From Symsagittifera roscoffensis (taxonomy: Eukaryota > Xenacoelomorpha > Acoela > Convolutidae): a stretch of 64,000 nt of DNA. The notes beneath the pieces are model-generated. The model did not search any database. It had not been told where the DNA came from and worked only from the letters and a program-made list of their open reading frames with translations. A program made the position numbers and the translations under genes. Within the stretch, counting starts at the first letter, position 1. Each line of letters opens with the position of its first letter. This document shows, one piece after another, positions 11,501-23,500 of this stretch. The DNA lies in contig NC_087063.1 of NCBI RefSeq assembly GCF_963678635.1, positions 10,512,386 to 10,576,385 on the forward strand, in the 5' to 3' direction.

Positions 11501-14500
11501 TTACTCGATCAAAATTATGCAAATAGCACTCTGCAAATACGAATGTGGAAATGGTGCAAAAAATTGTGAACACTACTTTTTTGTTTTCAAGCAGAACAAT
11601 AACTTTAATTGTTGATCCAGTTTTGTCAATTTGGGTTAATGTTATCAAAAAAGCGCCAATCATAAATCGTTCTAGAAAATCAAAGAGCTTGAAGGGCATT
11701 TATTTTTTTTGAGGATCGAATTAGAGATTTTTTCAACAAAGTCTGTGTTTTTTTTTTGTTTCCTTGCGTTCATAAGTCTTTTCAAATCTTCGATTTGCTA
11801 AGTTTTAAAAAAGAAGCATTTTTTTTTCACTTTTTAGCGTTCATTTTTTTTCCAACTGTCAGTTGGCTATACTTTTTAAGTTCAGTTATTTCGCTTTCCA
11901 AAAAGAAATTAAAGTCGATTATCGAACAATAAAAGTGTAATGGTTACCAAAATTTCAAAAGTGGGCTTTAGTCTTCAAATTTGCCAGCGGAATGAAAGTT
12001 TTAACTGTTTGTCCCGTTTTCTTAGATTGTTTCAATCATAAACTGCTCAAGAAAGTGTATCCTAAAATGTTCCTGAGTTCCAAAGAAATTTAAACCTTTT
12101 TTTTACTTCTGAAAATCGAAACCTGAAAAATTTGAAGACACCTCATATGAACGCAGTCAATCATAAATTGTTCCTAAGATATGAAGAGCTCTAAAAAATT
12201 TTTTTTGAAGTTTTAAAGTTGAGTTTTTTCAAAAAATTTCGGAGCTTTTACTTTCTGCTTCCCTTAGCGCTCATTGATATAAAGCGCTCATTGACGTTTT
12301 AAAAACAGTCGGCTGGATATGTGTTGTGCATTTTGAAGCTTTTCTTTTCCGCTTTTGCCTTTCTTTGTTTTTGTTCTGAATTTCAGCTTTGCTTCTTTGA
12401 GATACAAATAATGACAGCTCAACAGGGCAATATCGTTAACAAGGAAAGGAGTTTGAGTTATAATTTTTTTTCCAAATTTGAGGTCTATTTTGATTGGTCT
12501 GAAACAGGATTTTGTTTTTTTTTACAATCGTTCTGCTATGCATCCGAATCAAGACATCCTTAAACTTTTCAATTGGAATATTTATTGAGTGCAAGGGCGC
12601 GGTTTTTCAAAAAAAATCGACAGTTTTGTCGACTTTAGTTGAAGCCAACCAAATTGAATTTCCAAGAACACTATAGGGACCCTATTTTGAAAAAAAATTG
12701 GCACCGCAGCCAAATTTCTGAAAAAAAGCAGGTCACAAATGCCGTATTTATGCACTTTTTAGAAAATTTTGACCAAAAAATTGCGTCTATTCGGTGCGCT
12801 ACCCTTCATAATTAAAATATACTGGCTCAAAGGTGCCTCTAGTAAAATTTTTTGGTTAGCTGGCCGAAAATGGATGTCATAAAATAATACCAAAGGGGGG
12901 GACACTTTGGTTGGCGAAGGAGTCAAATCCCTGAGGGAAAGGTGTCCGCCTCCCGATGGATCTGCCCCTGATTTAGTGTCAATTAACGTAGTGAAGACGC
13001 TTTATTAGGTTTTTTTTGTGAAAACGTTTAAATAATGTTCACGCACAACAGTAGTTCTATTGCTGGTTGAATTTTGATCTGTTTCAAATTTAGGTCTTTC
13101 GCCTTGTTTAAAGGACGGCAAACTCGACTAGCAAACAAAAAAGAGAAAAGTTCCTGAAAACGTGTATTACTTCTGGTTTCAGACTTTTATTTTCGAATTC
13201 TGAGCAGAGATTGCTCAACAGGGCAACTTAGCAACAATTTTTTTTGAAAAATGATTTTTTTTTAAATATTTGCATATGTGAAATGTCGATATGCTAAAAA
13301 AACTATCTCAAAAGCGCTGCTCCTCTCCTCTTCTCTTAGGTTCCATAAATTGAAATAGCAGCGAAAGATTTAATTGAATGAATTAGTTTCCCATTTTTAG
13401 TATCAAGAGATTAAAGATCATGACTTCAGAGATTATTCACATCGGTATGAACGAATTATTACTTCAGATGAAAGTCAATTGGTTTTAATTAGACAGTGTG
13501 CTAAATATATATAATGCACAGTTGAAACCCCCACTCAATTGGCGAACATCTGAAGCCCAAAACGTTTGCACTTTGTCTTGCCCAAATTCTTAGTGAGAAT
13601 ATCAGCCACCATATTGTCAGTCCCAATATAGTTCAAATCCAACTGTTTCTTTTGAATTAAGTCCCTGATGAAATGTAGATGAATAGCAAAATGTTTTACG
13701 ACTCCCTTGTTAACGTCGTTTTTCACAAGAGAAATACATGCTTGGTTGTCCACAAACATTTTGAAATCAATTAAATCGAGTTTGATTTCGATCAGTAAAT
13801 TCAACAGGAATAATCCTTCATTACAGGCTAACGAAAGAGCTGTAGCCTCTGATTCAGCTTTAGATTTTGCAACAGTAGTTTGGAGTTTGCTAGCCCACGA
13901 TATTGCACCGCTGTTTTCAAACAGGAAAAAGCAATATCCACTAGTACTGCGTCTAGTGTCACTGTCACCTCCCCAATCAGAATCAGAATAGCCATACAAG
14001 ATTGGCGTAGCAGTACATCGTCTGTAGATAAGTTTATACGATCTAGTTCCTTTCAAATATCGTATAACTCGTTTTGCAGCAATCCAGTGTACTTCAGTAG
14101 GGTCGTTCACATATCTACTCAAGCAATGAGCGATGAATGAAATATCAGGCCTTGTAGTAATTGACAAGTAACTTAGACTGCCGATAAGTCCTCTATAATC
14201 TTTGTCGTTTGCTAATTTCACCTCATTTGGTAGCCGTTTACAAAGTTTTAAACCATCAGCTGCAGGTGTAGACACTGGTTTACACTCAATCAAACCAAAT
14301 TTTGACAGTAGCTTGTCAATATACGCTTCCTGAGAAATTTCTAACCCATCCCCACAAAAATTGAATTTCATCCCCAAAAACCAATAAAGTTTTGCTGTTT
14401 CGCTGATTTTGAATTGACTAGATATTTGTTGTTCAAATGATATAAACTTGTTAGCATCATTGCAAGCGTAAATTATATCATCCACCCAAATGCATACGTA

Positions 14501-17500
14501 TTCCAAAACATCTTTTGAAATTCTCATGAAAAGACAGGGATCACTTTTTGACGCTGTAAAATCTATTGACTTAAGGAACATCTGTAAGGTATAGTACCAA
14601 TTTCTTCCTGACTGCTTTAATCCATAAATAGATTTATTTAGCTTACATTACCCCCACTGTCTTTCTGCTCAAAACCTTCAGGTTGTTGCAGGAAGACATT
14701 CTCTTCCAAATTAGCGTTTAGATAGGCTGTTTTTACGTCCCATTGTCTTACATCAAAACCCTTAGCTGTTGAAATTGCTAAAATAAGTCGTAATGTTGCC
14801 ATTTTTACTGTAGGACAAAAGGTTTCCTTGAAATCAACGCCTTTGATTTGATTGTAGCCTTTAGCCACATATCTTGCCTTGTATCTTGAAATTCCCCCCT
14901 CATTATTGTATTTCAAAGTAAAATGCCACCTTCCCCCCAAAATAGTTTGATCCGTTTGTGGAACTAATTCCCAGACATTATTGTTGATCAGAGAATTATA
15001 TTCATCCTGCATTGCTTTTTTCCAATTGGGGTTAGAAAGTGCATCGTTAGCATTTTTTGGCAAATTATCAACATAAAAAGTTGCATCAGCTAGCCAACAC
15101 TCATCAAAAATTGTCTCATTTCTAAAAAATGAAATCTCAGGCGCATTTAATTGTTTGATCCGTTCGCTGCGGCGTAATTGATCATTTTCAAGGTTTCCGC
15201 CATTAACATTATCCGCAGAATTTTTCTCAGAAATCTCAGAATAGTTTTCAACGCTTATTTCCAATTCCCGTCCAGAATCATTTTCATCGTCATTTTTGAA
15301 AGGAAAAACTTTTTCATCAAAAGTAACATTTCTACTCTCCAAAAATTCAAAGTTTCCATCAAGCTCAGTTCCTACTATATAACATTTACTGTTCAGACTA
15401 TATCCAAGCAGAAATCCTTTCACGGCCCTTGAATCAAGTTTTTTCATGTTTACTTTTTCGACAAACATATATGCAGCACAACCAAAAATTTTTACGTGTT
15501 TCAAATCAGGTTTGCTTTGGAAAAATTTTTCGTATGGGGTTACCCCAATTGCAGAATGATAAACTCGGTTTTTCAAGTAGAAAGCTGTTTTCAATGCAAA
15601 AGACCAAAATTTCTTTTCCATGCTGGCAGTTTGTAAAAGACATCTAGTTATTGCCATTACACTACCCCAAGTTCGCTCTATTTTACCATTTTCCTCTGGT
15701 GTATAAGGCGCAGAAAATTCAGTTCTTATGGCATTATCAAGACAAAACTGTTTAAACTTTCCAAATTTGAACTCTTTTGGATTATCACTAGCTATTGTTT
15801 TTGGTTTACCATAATCCGCTATGAACTGTTTGAGCATCTGAGTGATATCACTTTTTTTTTCAATAAGTAAACCGCAGAAAATCTTGTGTAGGAATCAATA
15901 AAACCTATTGCGTACTTAAAGTTGTCTACAGATATCGTATCAATTGGTCCCAAAATATCCGTATGAACAATTTCTAGTTTTTCTGTAGCTCTAGTCCCCC
16001 AAACTTTTGGTATCGCTTTCCGCTTAGCTTTTTCAGTCTGACAATCAACACAGTTATTATGTTTCTTTTGGCTAAATTTAACTCCCTCCGTTAGATTTTC
16101 TAATTTCTTGATGTCATCAAAATTATTATGACCAAGCCGTTTATGCCAAATTTCTATGTCCGAAACAACCATTGCAACATTTTCCACAGAGTGTTCATTT
16201 GCCAGTTCAATTTTCATTTTGAAAAGATCTCGTTGATTTTGAAGCAAAATTTCAGAACTATCTGGTAAAATTATTCTGGGACAAACATCATCAAACATTA
16301 CATCAGCTTTATTTCTGTTAAGTTTAGATACAGAAACTAAATTTGCCGTATACGTAGGTACAAACAGAGTATCTTTCAGTTCTATAGTTATCAATCGACC
16401 ATCACTTGTTTGAACTTTAAACGTTACTTTTCCCTTTCCCACAATTTTTGAATTACTTCCATTTGCACAGCCAACATTTCCATTAATATTCGTATCAAGT
16501 TCCGTAAAAAATTCGCGTGTTTTAAACATATGCGCAGAGCAACCGCTATCAATCAAGCAAAATTTGTCGGAATTTACGCCAAAATCATTGTCATTAGAAT
16601 GAAAACTGAAAAAGTCGACAGTGTTTTCATTTTCTGAAGTAAAATGGCTTTTGTTTTGTTGATTTTTTGATGTAAACTGTTTTTGATGGCTGCTATTTGA
16701 ATGGTTATTTTGGGTATTTTTCCTACAATCTCTAGCAAAATGTCCCATTTGATTGCAATTGTAGCATTTTATGTCTTTCTTGCAATCCTGTTTTCTATGA
16801 CCTTGCTTTCCGCAACTGTAGCATTTAATAGTTTTATTACTAAAAAACGTTTCATTTGTTGAATTTTTCTGCAAAAAAGTCTTGCTTGTTTCGGCAAAAT
16901 TTGACAAATCTCTTTTAATCTCGTCCAAGCTTTTTGCATCTTTCGAAAAATTCACCACAGTTGTAAAATTATCAAATTCTTTTGGTAGTCCTTTTAAAAG
17001 CATTGCAATCATCATTTTTTCAGAAATACCCTCTCCCGCTTCTTGTAGATTCATTTGCAAATTTTCCGATCTAAGTATGTAGTCCTTAATCGATTCGCTC
17101 GCCTCTAATTTCAAATTAGAAATTTCATGTAACATTCTTTGAACACGTGGTCGTTCCGTACTTTTAAAGTAGCTTTGCAGCCGATTCCATGCCGCTGAAC
17201 CATCTGGTTTATCGCGTTTTATTAGCATTACAGACTTTCGATCAAGGCATTGTATTAATTCACACCACAATTGTTCTTTTCTATCATTAACATTAGTCTC
17301 ATTTTCACTACTTCCTGGAACATCTGTTCCCTTCAACGTTTTCTTTAAATTCAAAAGAACTATACGAGCTTCAAATTGCTCAGCAAAATACTCCCAATCA
17401 TTTTCATTTCCCGAAAAAGTCAATTTTTCCAATCTTGTTTGAATACTTCGTGCCATGGTTAAATGTCACTTCAAATTTCGAATTGTAAAACTTCTCTTTC

Positions 17501-20500
17501 AAAATTTCTCTTTTCTTTCAAAACTTCTATTTTCAAAGTTGTAATTCATACAACCAATTCTTTTCTTTCTCTTGAAATCCTATTCATACAAACCACCGTA
17601 GAATTTTACTCTCTGATGCTGTCAGGCGTAGAGTCTCAATTCTTCACGAAATCGCCCATAACCTCTTAGGGTCCATAAATTGAAATAGCAGCGAAAGATT
17701 TAATTGAATGAATTAGTTTCCCATTTTTAGTATCAAGAGATTAAAGATCATGACTTCAGAGATTATTCACATCGGTATGAACGAATTATTACTTCAGATG
17801 AAAGTCAATTGGTTTTAATTAGACAGTGTGCTAAATATATATAATGCACAGTTGAAATCTTCTGAGTAGTCAAGGAGTTCAAAATTTGAGGTTCAGTTCT
17901 TCTAACTACCGTCTATGTATCCTGTATTGTAGATTGAGATCAGCAGTGCTCGTGAGAACTACAGGCCAGCCGCCGCGAGAGCAGCACTGCTCTATTTCAT
18001 CCTGAACGACCTGCACAAGATCAACCCCATGTACCAGTTCAGCCTCAAGGCATTCACCATCGTCTTCATCCGCGCCATAGACACCACGCCAGCTGTCACA
18101 AAGGTACACTCGGTCAATAGAGTACCCGTACCCACAAAAGGTCTCAAAACTAGACAGAAAGTGTACTTGGATAATCGCAGTAAATATTTTTTATAGTTTT
18201 CTGGTTAGAAATTCTGTATTTCTTACTTTTGATTAGAATTAACTAATTTGGTTGTCAGATGTTCCAAGTTTGTTATGTAAATTAGTTTTTAAAGCTTAAT
18301 GAATCTGATTGAAGTTCTAATATATCAAAGTCTTAAGAAAACTACAATATCAGCAAGTTTGCTTAGTAAATTTTTGCAAAAACCAATTAGATCCGGTTTA
18401 TTGTTCCGAACAAGCCTCTGGGTTTCGAGATAAAAATGGAGTCATCAGCTATGTTCCTAAAACCACAACCAAGCGTCCAATTTCTACGAAGGCGTCTTAC
18501 TAAGGCGTCTTCTAAGCGTTTCATCCTGATTTCATTGATTCGAAAGAAGAACGAATTTTATTTTAAGAAATTAACGAAGTTAATCTGAGTTTTGGACTTC
18601 AGGCTACTTTTTCAATCAAATTAATACCCGAATAATCATCTGTTTGCGCATTAACTTTATGAATTCGCTTGATAAAATGCTAAGAATTTCAGGCTGTTCT
18701 AAGGCACCTAAGCAGTTAGACTTGATTCAATTGTGCCTGTGTTAAAAAAAATAACTTAAAAGATAAAACAAACCTAAAAATCCACAAAATTTATCGACCT
18801 CTGTTTCGAAGTAGTTGAATAAACCTTTGCTAAGTTAGAAAAGTTGATATGCTTAATGCTTAATTCAATCTGTTTTGTTCCGGCCACTTCGCGAAGCTTA
18901 ACTACCTCAAAAAAACGTCGACGGTTACAAAGTGTGATAGCATATTGCTGGTTATTTGGATTCTTAAAAATCGACAAAAATATGTCTGACAGGGGCGAAT
19001 TTAGGGAGGGGGGGGCGAAGGGGGAGGGGGGCAAACCAATATATACTAATTTTGAGGGGGAGCGCGGGCCGAAAAAACGCAATTTTTTGGTCAAAATTTT
19101 CCAAAAAGTGCCTAAAAACGCCTTTTTTGGACTGTTTTTTCAAATTTTTGCCTGCGGCGCAGAAAACTTGGCCAAAACGTACTAAACCGAGCTCAAAAAA
19201 TCAATTCGAATGACCTAAAAAAAATTATCTGTAATTTAGCTATGGACTAGGCTAAATTAATTGCCTTCACTAAAATAGGCCATTTGAAAAGTTAGAAAAA
19301 TTGGAAAACTTTTCCCTCTTTTTTAGTTGTTCTGCTTTAAATCCTTGTGATCGGAACATCGTTGTGGCAGCCGGCTATATCCTTGTTTCTATTTACAATT
19401 CCAGGCCGAGGAAGCGGAGGATGAAGATGACGATGAAGGGGAGCAGGGAGGCAATAAAGGAGGGGCGCAGGGGGGAGGAAAGGGAGGAGGGGGAGGGGCA
19501 GGTGGTGGGGAGATGGAGTTGTTGAAAGAGCGAGTGGAGAACTTGACGGATGCCATCACTTACCACACCATCATTTACACCACGAGAGGTAAGTCAAAAA
19601 AGAGTTCACATAAGCTCATACGCACACGCAAATTTTCTTTGCTTTGCGAAGATTTTCGACAACTTTTTCTTAACAGCTGGAAAAACGCATTATAGATTTT
19701 TTGCCTTTTTTTGGTCGGCCATGATTTAGCTGTTTAAATGATCACCTTAATTGAAAACTAATGCAGGACTAACTTAGTTGGTGTTCTCCCAAACGATTCT
19801 AATTTGTATTTAAAAATTTTTTATAAATAACTTTGTAACTAGATATCGTTTGGAAACAATTTATTATTATGATTATTATAGTTCAAAATGGGTGAACCAA
19901 AATTAGGCCAATAAACCTTTTCGAAAAGTCGCTCTTCCCATAAAGAATAACTGCAAGACACGAATTTCTTTCTGAGTTTATCTTGTTTCTTTTTTTCAAC
20001 TGCAGCCCTGTTTGAGAAAGACAAGTTCATCTTCAAGACGCTGGTGGCGTTCAAAGTGTTGCAACATGCAGGCGACATCATACAGAATGAGATGGACTTT
20101 CTCCTCAAGTGTCCAGGGTCCAAAGACAGCAAGAGTCCAGTGGACTTCCTCACTGACATCCAGTGGGGCACCTTGAAGGTCAGTGAAGCTAAAAGGAGGA
20201 ACATTTTCAGTAGCGAGAAAAACTCAAGTAAGACAATTTAAAAAAATGGATGATATTCATAGTAGAATTAGTTGTTATGAACGATAAACTGTTATGAAGT
20301 TGTATCGGACAAAAAATTGCGTCAAAATGCGGCAGCTATAACCAAAAAAACTCTATATTTTTTCGTGTGATTTCTGCTGTCTTGGTCAGGTTGATTGTTT
20401 TAGACTTGGTTCAGTTCTTCTTTTTTTCTTGTGTCAGTTCAGTAATATTAAGCGCATTTTTGACGTAACGAAAAGTTCCTCATTCTGTTTGTTGTTCATC

Positions 20501-23500
20501 CTCCTCGCCGAAGGAAGGGAATAAGGCGAAGTCATTTGACCAGTGAAATACGGGTTTTTTATTTCCGTGACTTCAAAAAGTATGCTTTCATGTGATCTCC
20601 ATCATGCTTGAATTTGATCGGTATATAATAAATTATACAAAAAATATGAAATTCAATTTAAAAGAGCTCATTTATCTTTTTAGTTGTTTGTACCACATAA
20701 TAGAAAAAAAGCGCGGTTGGTTTTGTTCAGACGCTGTCGCAGATGTCGTCGGAGTTCACTGGCCTGGACAAGGACATCGAAGGGAGTGGGAAGAGGTGGA
20801 AGAAGTTCGTGGAGAGTGAGGCGATAGAGCAGGAGAAGTTCCCCACCGAGTGGAAGAACAAGTCACTCATGCAGAGACTCTGTATCATCCGAGTGCTCAG
20901 ACCAGACCGCATGATATACGCCATAGAGTGAGTCATAACCAGAACCATAACGCCGTTTTTTTTAGAAAGATTAAGATTAAGACCATTTATCCACGGGGGA
21001 AAGGACCAACACAAGAGCTGTACAGCTCATCACGGCGAACCGCTGTTGTGCCACTGTTTAAGAACTTAAGAACTACATGCTATTTTTTTTGGTTATTCTC
21101 TGGGCTGGGTACTGTTACTTCACCCTCAAGCAACGAGCACGGATCATGGTGGGCCTCGAACATCCGACCTTTCGATTGAGAGGCGGACACGTAACCACTT
21201 CACCACCGCTCCCGGTACCGTAAAGTTACCGTTGGCGCAAGAATTTTTGTGCGATCATTATCGTGTTTGGAAAACTAATATCAAGAATAAATAGGAAAAT
21301 CAAAAACGTCGATCTAAAAATAAGTTTTTTTTGATCCGAAATCAACTCCCCCTTTAAAAACCCATTGGAACCTGATCTAAACTATATTTTATGATTGGAT
21401 AAATTAAATGTTTTACCAATGTAAAGTATTTAATATTAACCAATCATGATCCATCTAACTAACAACCCACTTATTTGTAAGTGCTGAAGTTACTTGTAAT
21501 TTCAGCACCAGAGAGATTTGAATTTAACTTAGAAATTAGTTGGACTCTCCCGAGCACTTCAGCCGCCGCAATAAACCAGTATACCCTAGATCTATTGAGC
21601 CTAGCAGAGACTAGTTAAACAACCTGAGACTAGATAGTATAAGAGTAAGATTAGGATCGGTATTAGACTAAGAAGTTGCACGAATCTATCCGGCCGAAAA
21701 TAAGATAGCGTGACGAGCAGACGGTGTACCCTATCCGAAATTACTCTATGAGTTATACACTCCAGTCTTAACTCATCTGGTGCGACCATAAGTCTCGAAC
21801 AAGACCTTACTAGATTAGAATTAACCAAAAATAGATTAGAAATTAGACAAAAACATTTACAAAATGTTATACGACAATAATTTAATTGAAATGTCTCTCC
21901 GACTCAATAGATCAGAGCCAATATTCCGAACCATAATAGAACTACCCGGAATTGGAAGAAGACCTCGAACCAAAGACGACATACGACAAAGTAGAAACTT
22001 GCCGTATAGTTATATGATAGTTCGGCAAAAGCCAGAACAAACTTTTATATTTCGAATACTACTTGCAATGAATTTAGATTTCCATTTGCAAACATAAAAC
22101 CTTGAAGTTAATCTTCAAAATCATTTCAGGCGCTAAAAAAAATTAATATTATACAATAACGATTGATAAAAAGATCTAAGATCGTTTTCCTAAAACTCTG
22201 CAGTATTATACAAAACATGTTTGAAAAATATTTATTGGAAAATAAAAATAAAAATTAGTAGCATGACAATAAATGGTTAGTAATCATAAATCATCTTGTT
22301 GTTCCAGCTTCATCACCTAAAACATAACAGCAATCATCAACTCACTAATATCATCAAAACACTAAATCTTTCCTTTACACACATTTAAAAATTTATTAAA
22401 ACTTAAATTCACTTAATTTTAAAACCAGATCATCAAGGCTTATCCTTGGATCTTAAATCATTTTCTACTTAATTAAAATCCCAAATTTGATCATCAAGGC
22501 TTATCCTTGGATCAAACAGAACAATTTTGTTCTCCCCCACCCACTTAATTAGTGTCTAACGACCTCAAACGTCGATTCACTACCCAACCCTTTCTAAAGA
22601 CCCAAGACTAATAGAAATTTTTAAACAAAACTAATCATTCAAATTAGGATAAATAGTGAAGAACTTCGGTTATTCATCCTTCACTTGATCCCCCCTCTTA
22701 CCAGACCCAGGATAAATCTTAGACTTAGTAAGTTTAAAATAGTATCTAACGAACTACTCGCGTTCTAATTATACCTGAACCTTGTGGATCGATTTACTAT
22801 TCTCCAACCCTTGAACACAATCACTACCCCTAAGTAAGATTAAGTAAGTTAACACCTTAGCTTATACTAGTCACGAGAAAGTAAAAATCATTCTTCGGAA
22901 TCGATACACTTTTCTCTCCAACCCTGAACAAATAGACCCAGGTTAAGCTAACCAAAAAATCGTAAGAACTAACAGTTTAGGAAAATAGAAATCATTTAAC
23001 AACCTTTGCATCCGTCATTCTAAACCTTATGTCATTTAAAAACCTAGGAAATAAACAAACAATCATTTTACACAATTGTGAAATAGATAACAAAAAATAC
23101 GACCTTGTAATCACACCTCATACACAAACAGTTGGATACATTTGCACAAAACGACAAACACTAAAGAGGAAAATAATAACTAAACAAAGACAAATAACAC
23201 GAAAAAGATTTTCAAAAAATCGAAACGCATTTTCAGAATCAGAAACCAACAGTTTAGACGAACTTTACAAACTAAAAGAATCAATAGATAAAAATTACCC
23301 ACTTCACGATCAATTATATTTTTCTGACTCAGAAACAACTTCAAATTCATCACAAAGAGGAAAAAGAAGAATAAAAAAACAGTACAAACACAAACCAGTA
23401 CATCTATACAATTGGAATCAACCAATTCGACACATTAATAATTACATATTAACAGTCATCGAACGGAAAAATGAGTTCAACACACACCCCAGGTGACGAA

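Larger units (their letters stand above)
10321..13230 (+). repeat. Cluster of dispersed intron repeats with nested MITEs
   Basis: Copies of one dispersed repeat follow each other: 10321-10445 continuing at 11032-11310, then about 11325-11800, 11830-12110 and 12971-13230. Shared words are ATGAACGTAGTGAAGAC, TTTTTTCAGGAAAAAGTC, AACTCCAC..TCGAACAGCAAAA, TTCCCAGCGAAATAAAAGTG, CAATCATAAATTGTTC and AACTGTCAGTTGGCTAT. The first copy is split by two MITEs. Other copies are near 455-860, 40690-41190 and 62570-63000. No protein is encoded; the origin is unknown. Confidence 0.6.
13334..17857 (-). mobile_element. Ty1/copia LTR retrotransposon
   Basis: The 4,524-bp element lies antisense to the dynein gene in intron 3. 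Two 194-bp LTRs (13334-13527, 17664-17857) differ at one position and are flanked by TCTTC (13329-13333 and 17858-17862). Domain order gag, zinc knuckles, protease, integrase, RT, RNase H is that of copia. The coding region is one reading unit interrupted twice by single-base losses. The LTR termini on the coding strand are TTTC...AAGA, not TG...CA. High LTR identity means a recent insertion. Confidence 0.93.

Noticed and set aside
18774-19185. Overlapping ORFs of 106 and 113 codons on both strands
   Set aside because: They run through the G-rich MITE copy; no coding signal.
21148-21213. tRNA gene on the - strand
   Set aside because: A and B boxes are good, but the acceptor and T stems do not close to a full cloverleaf and a SINE body follows.
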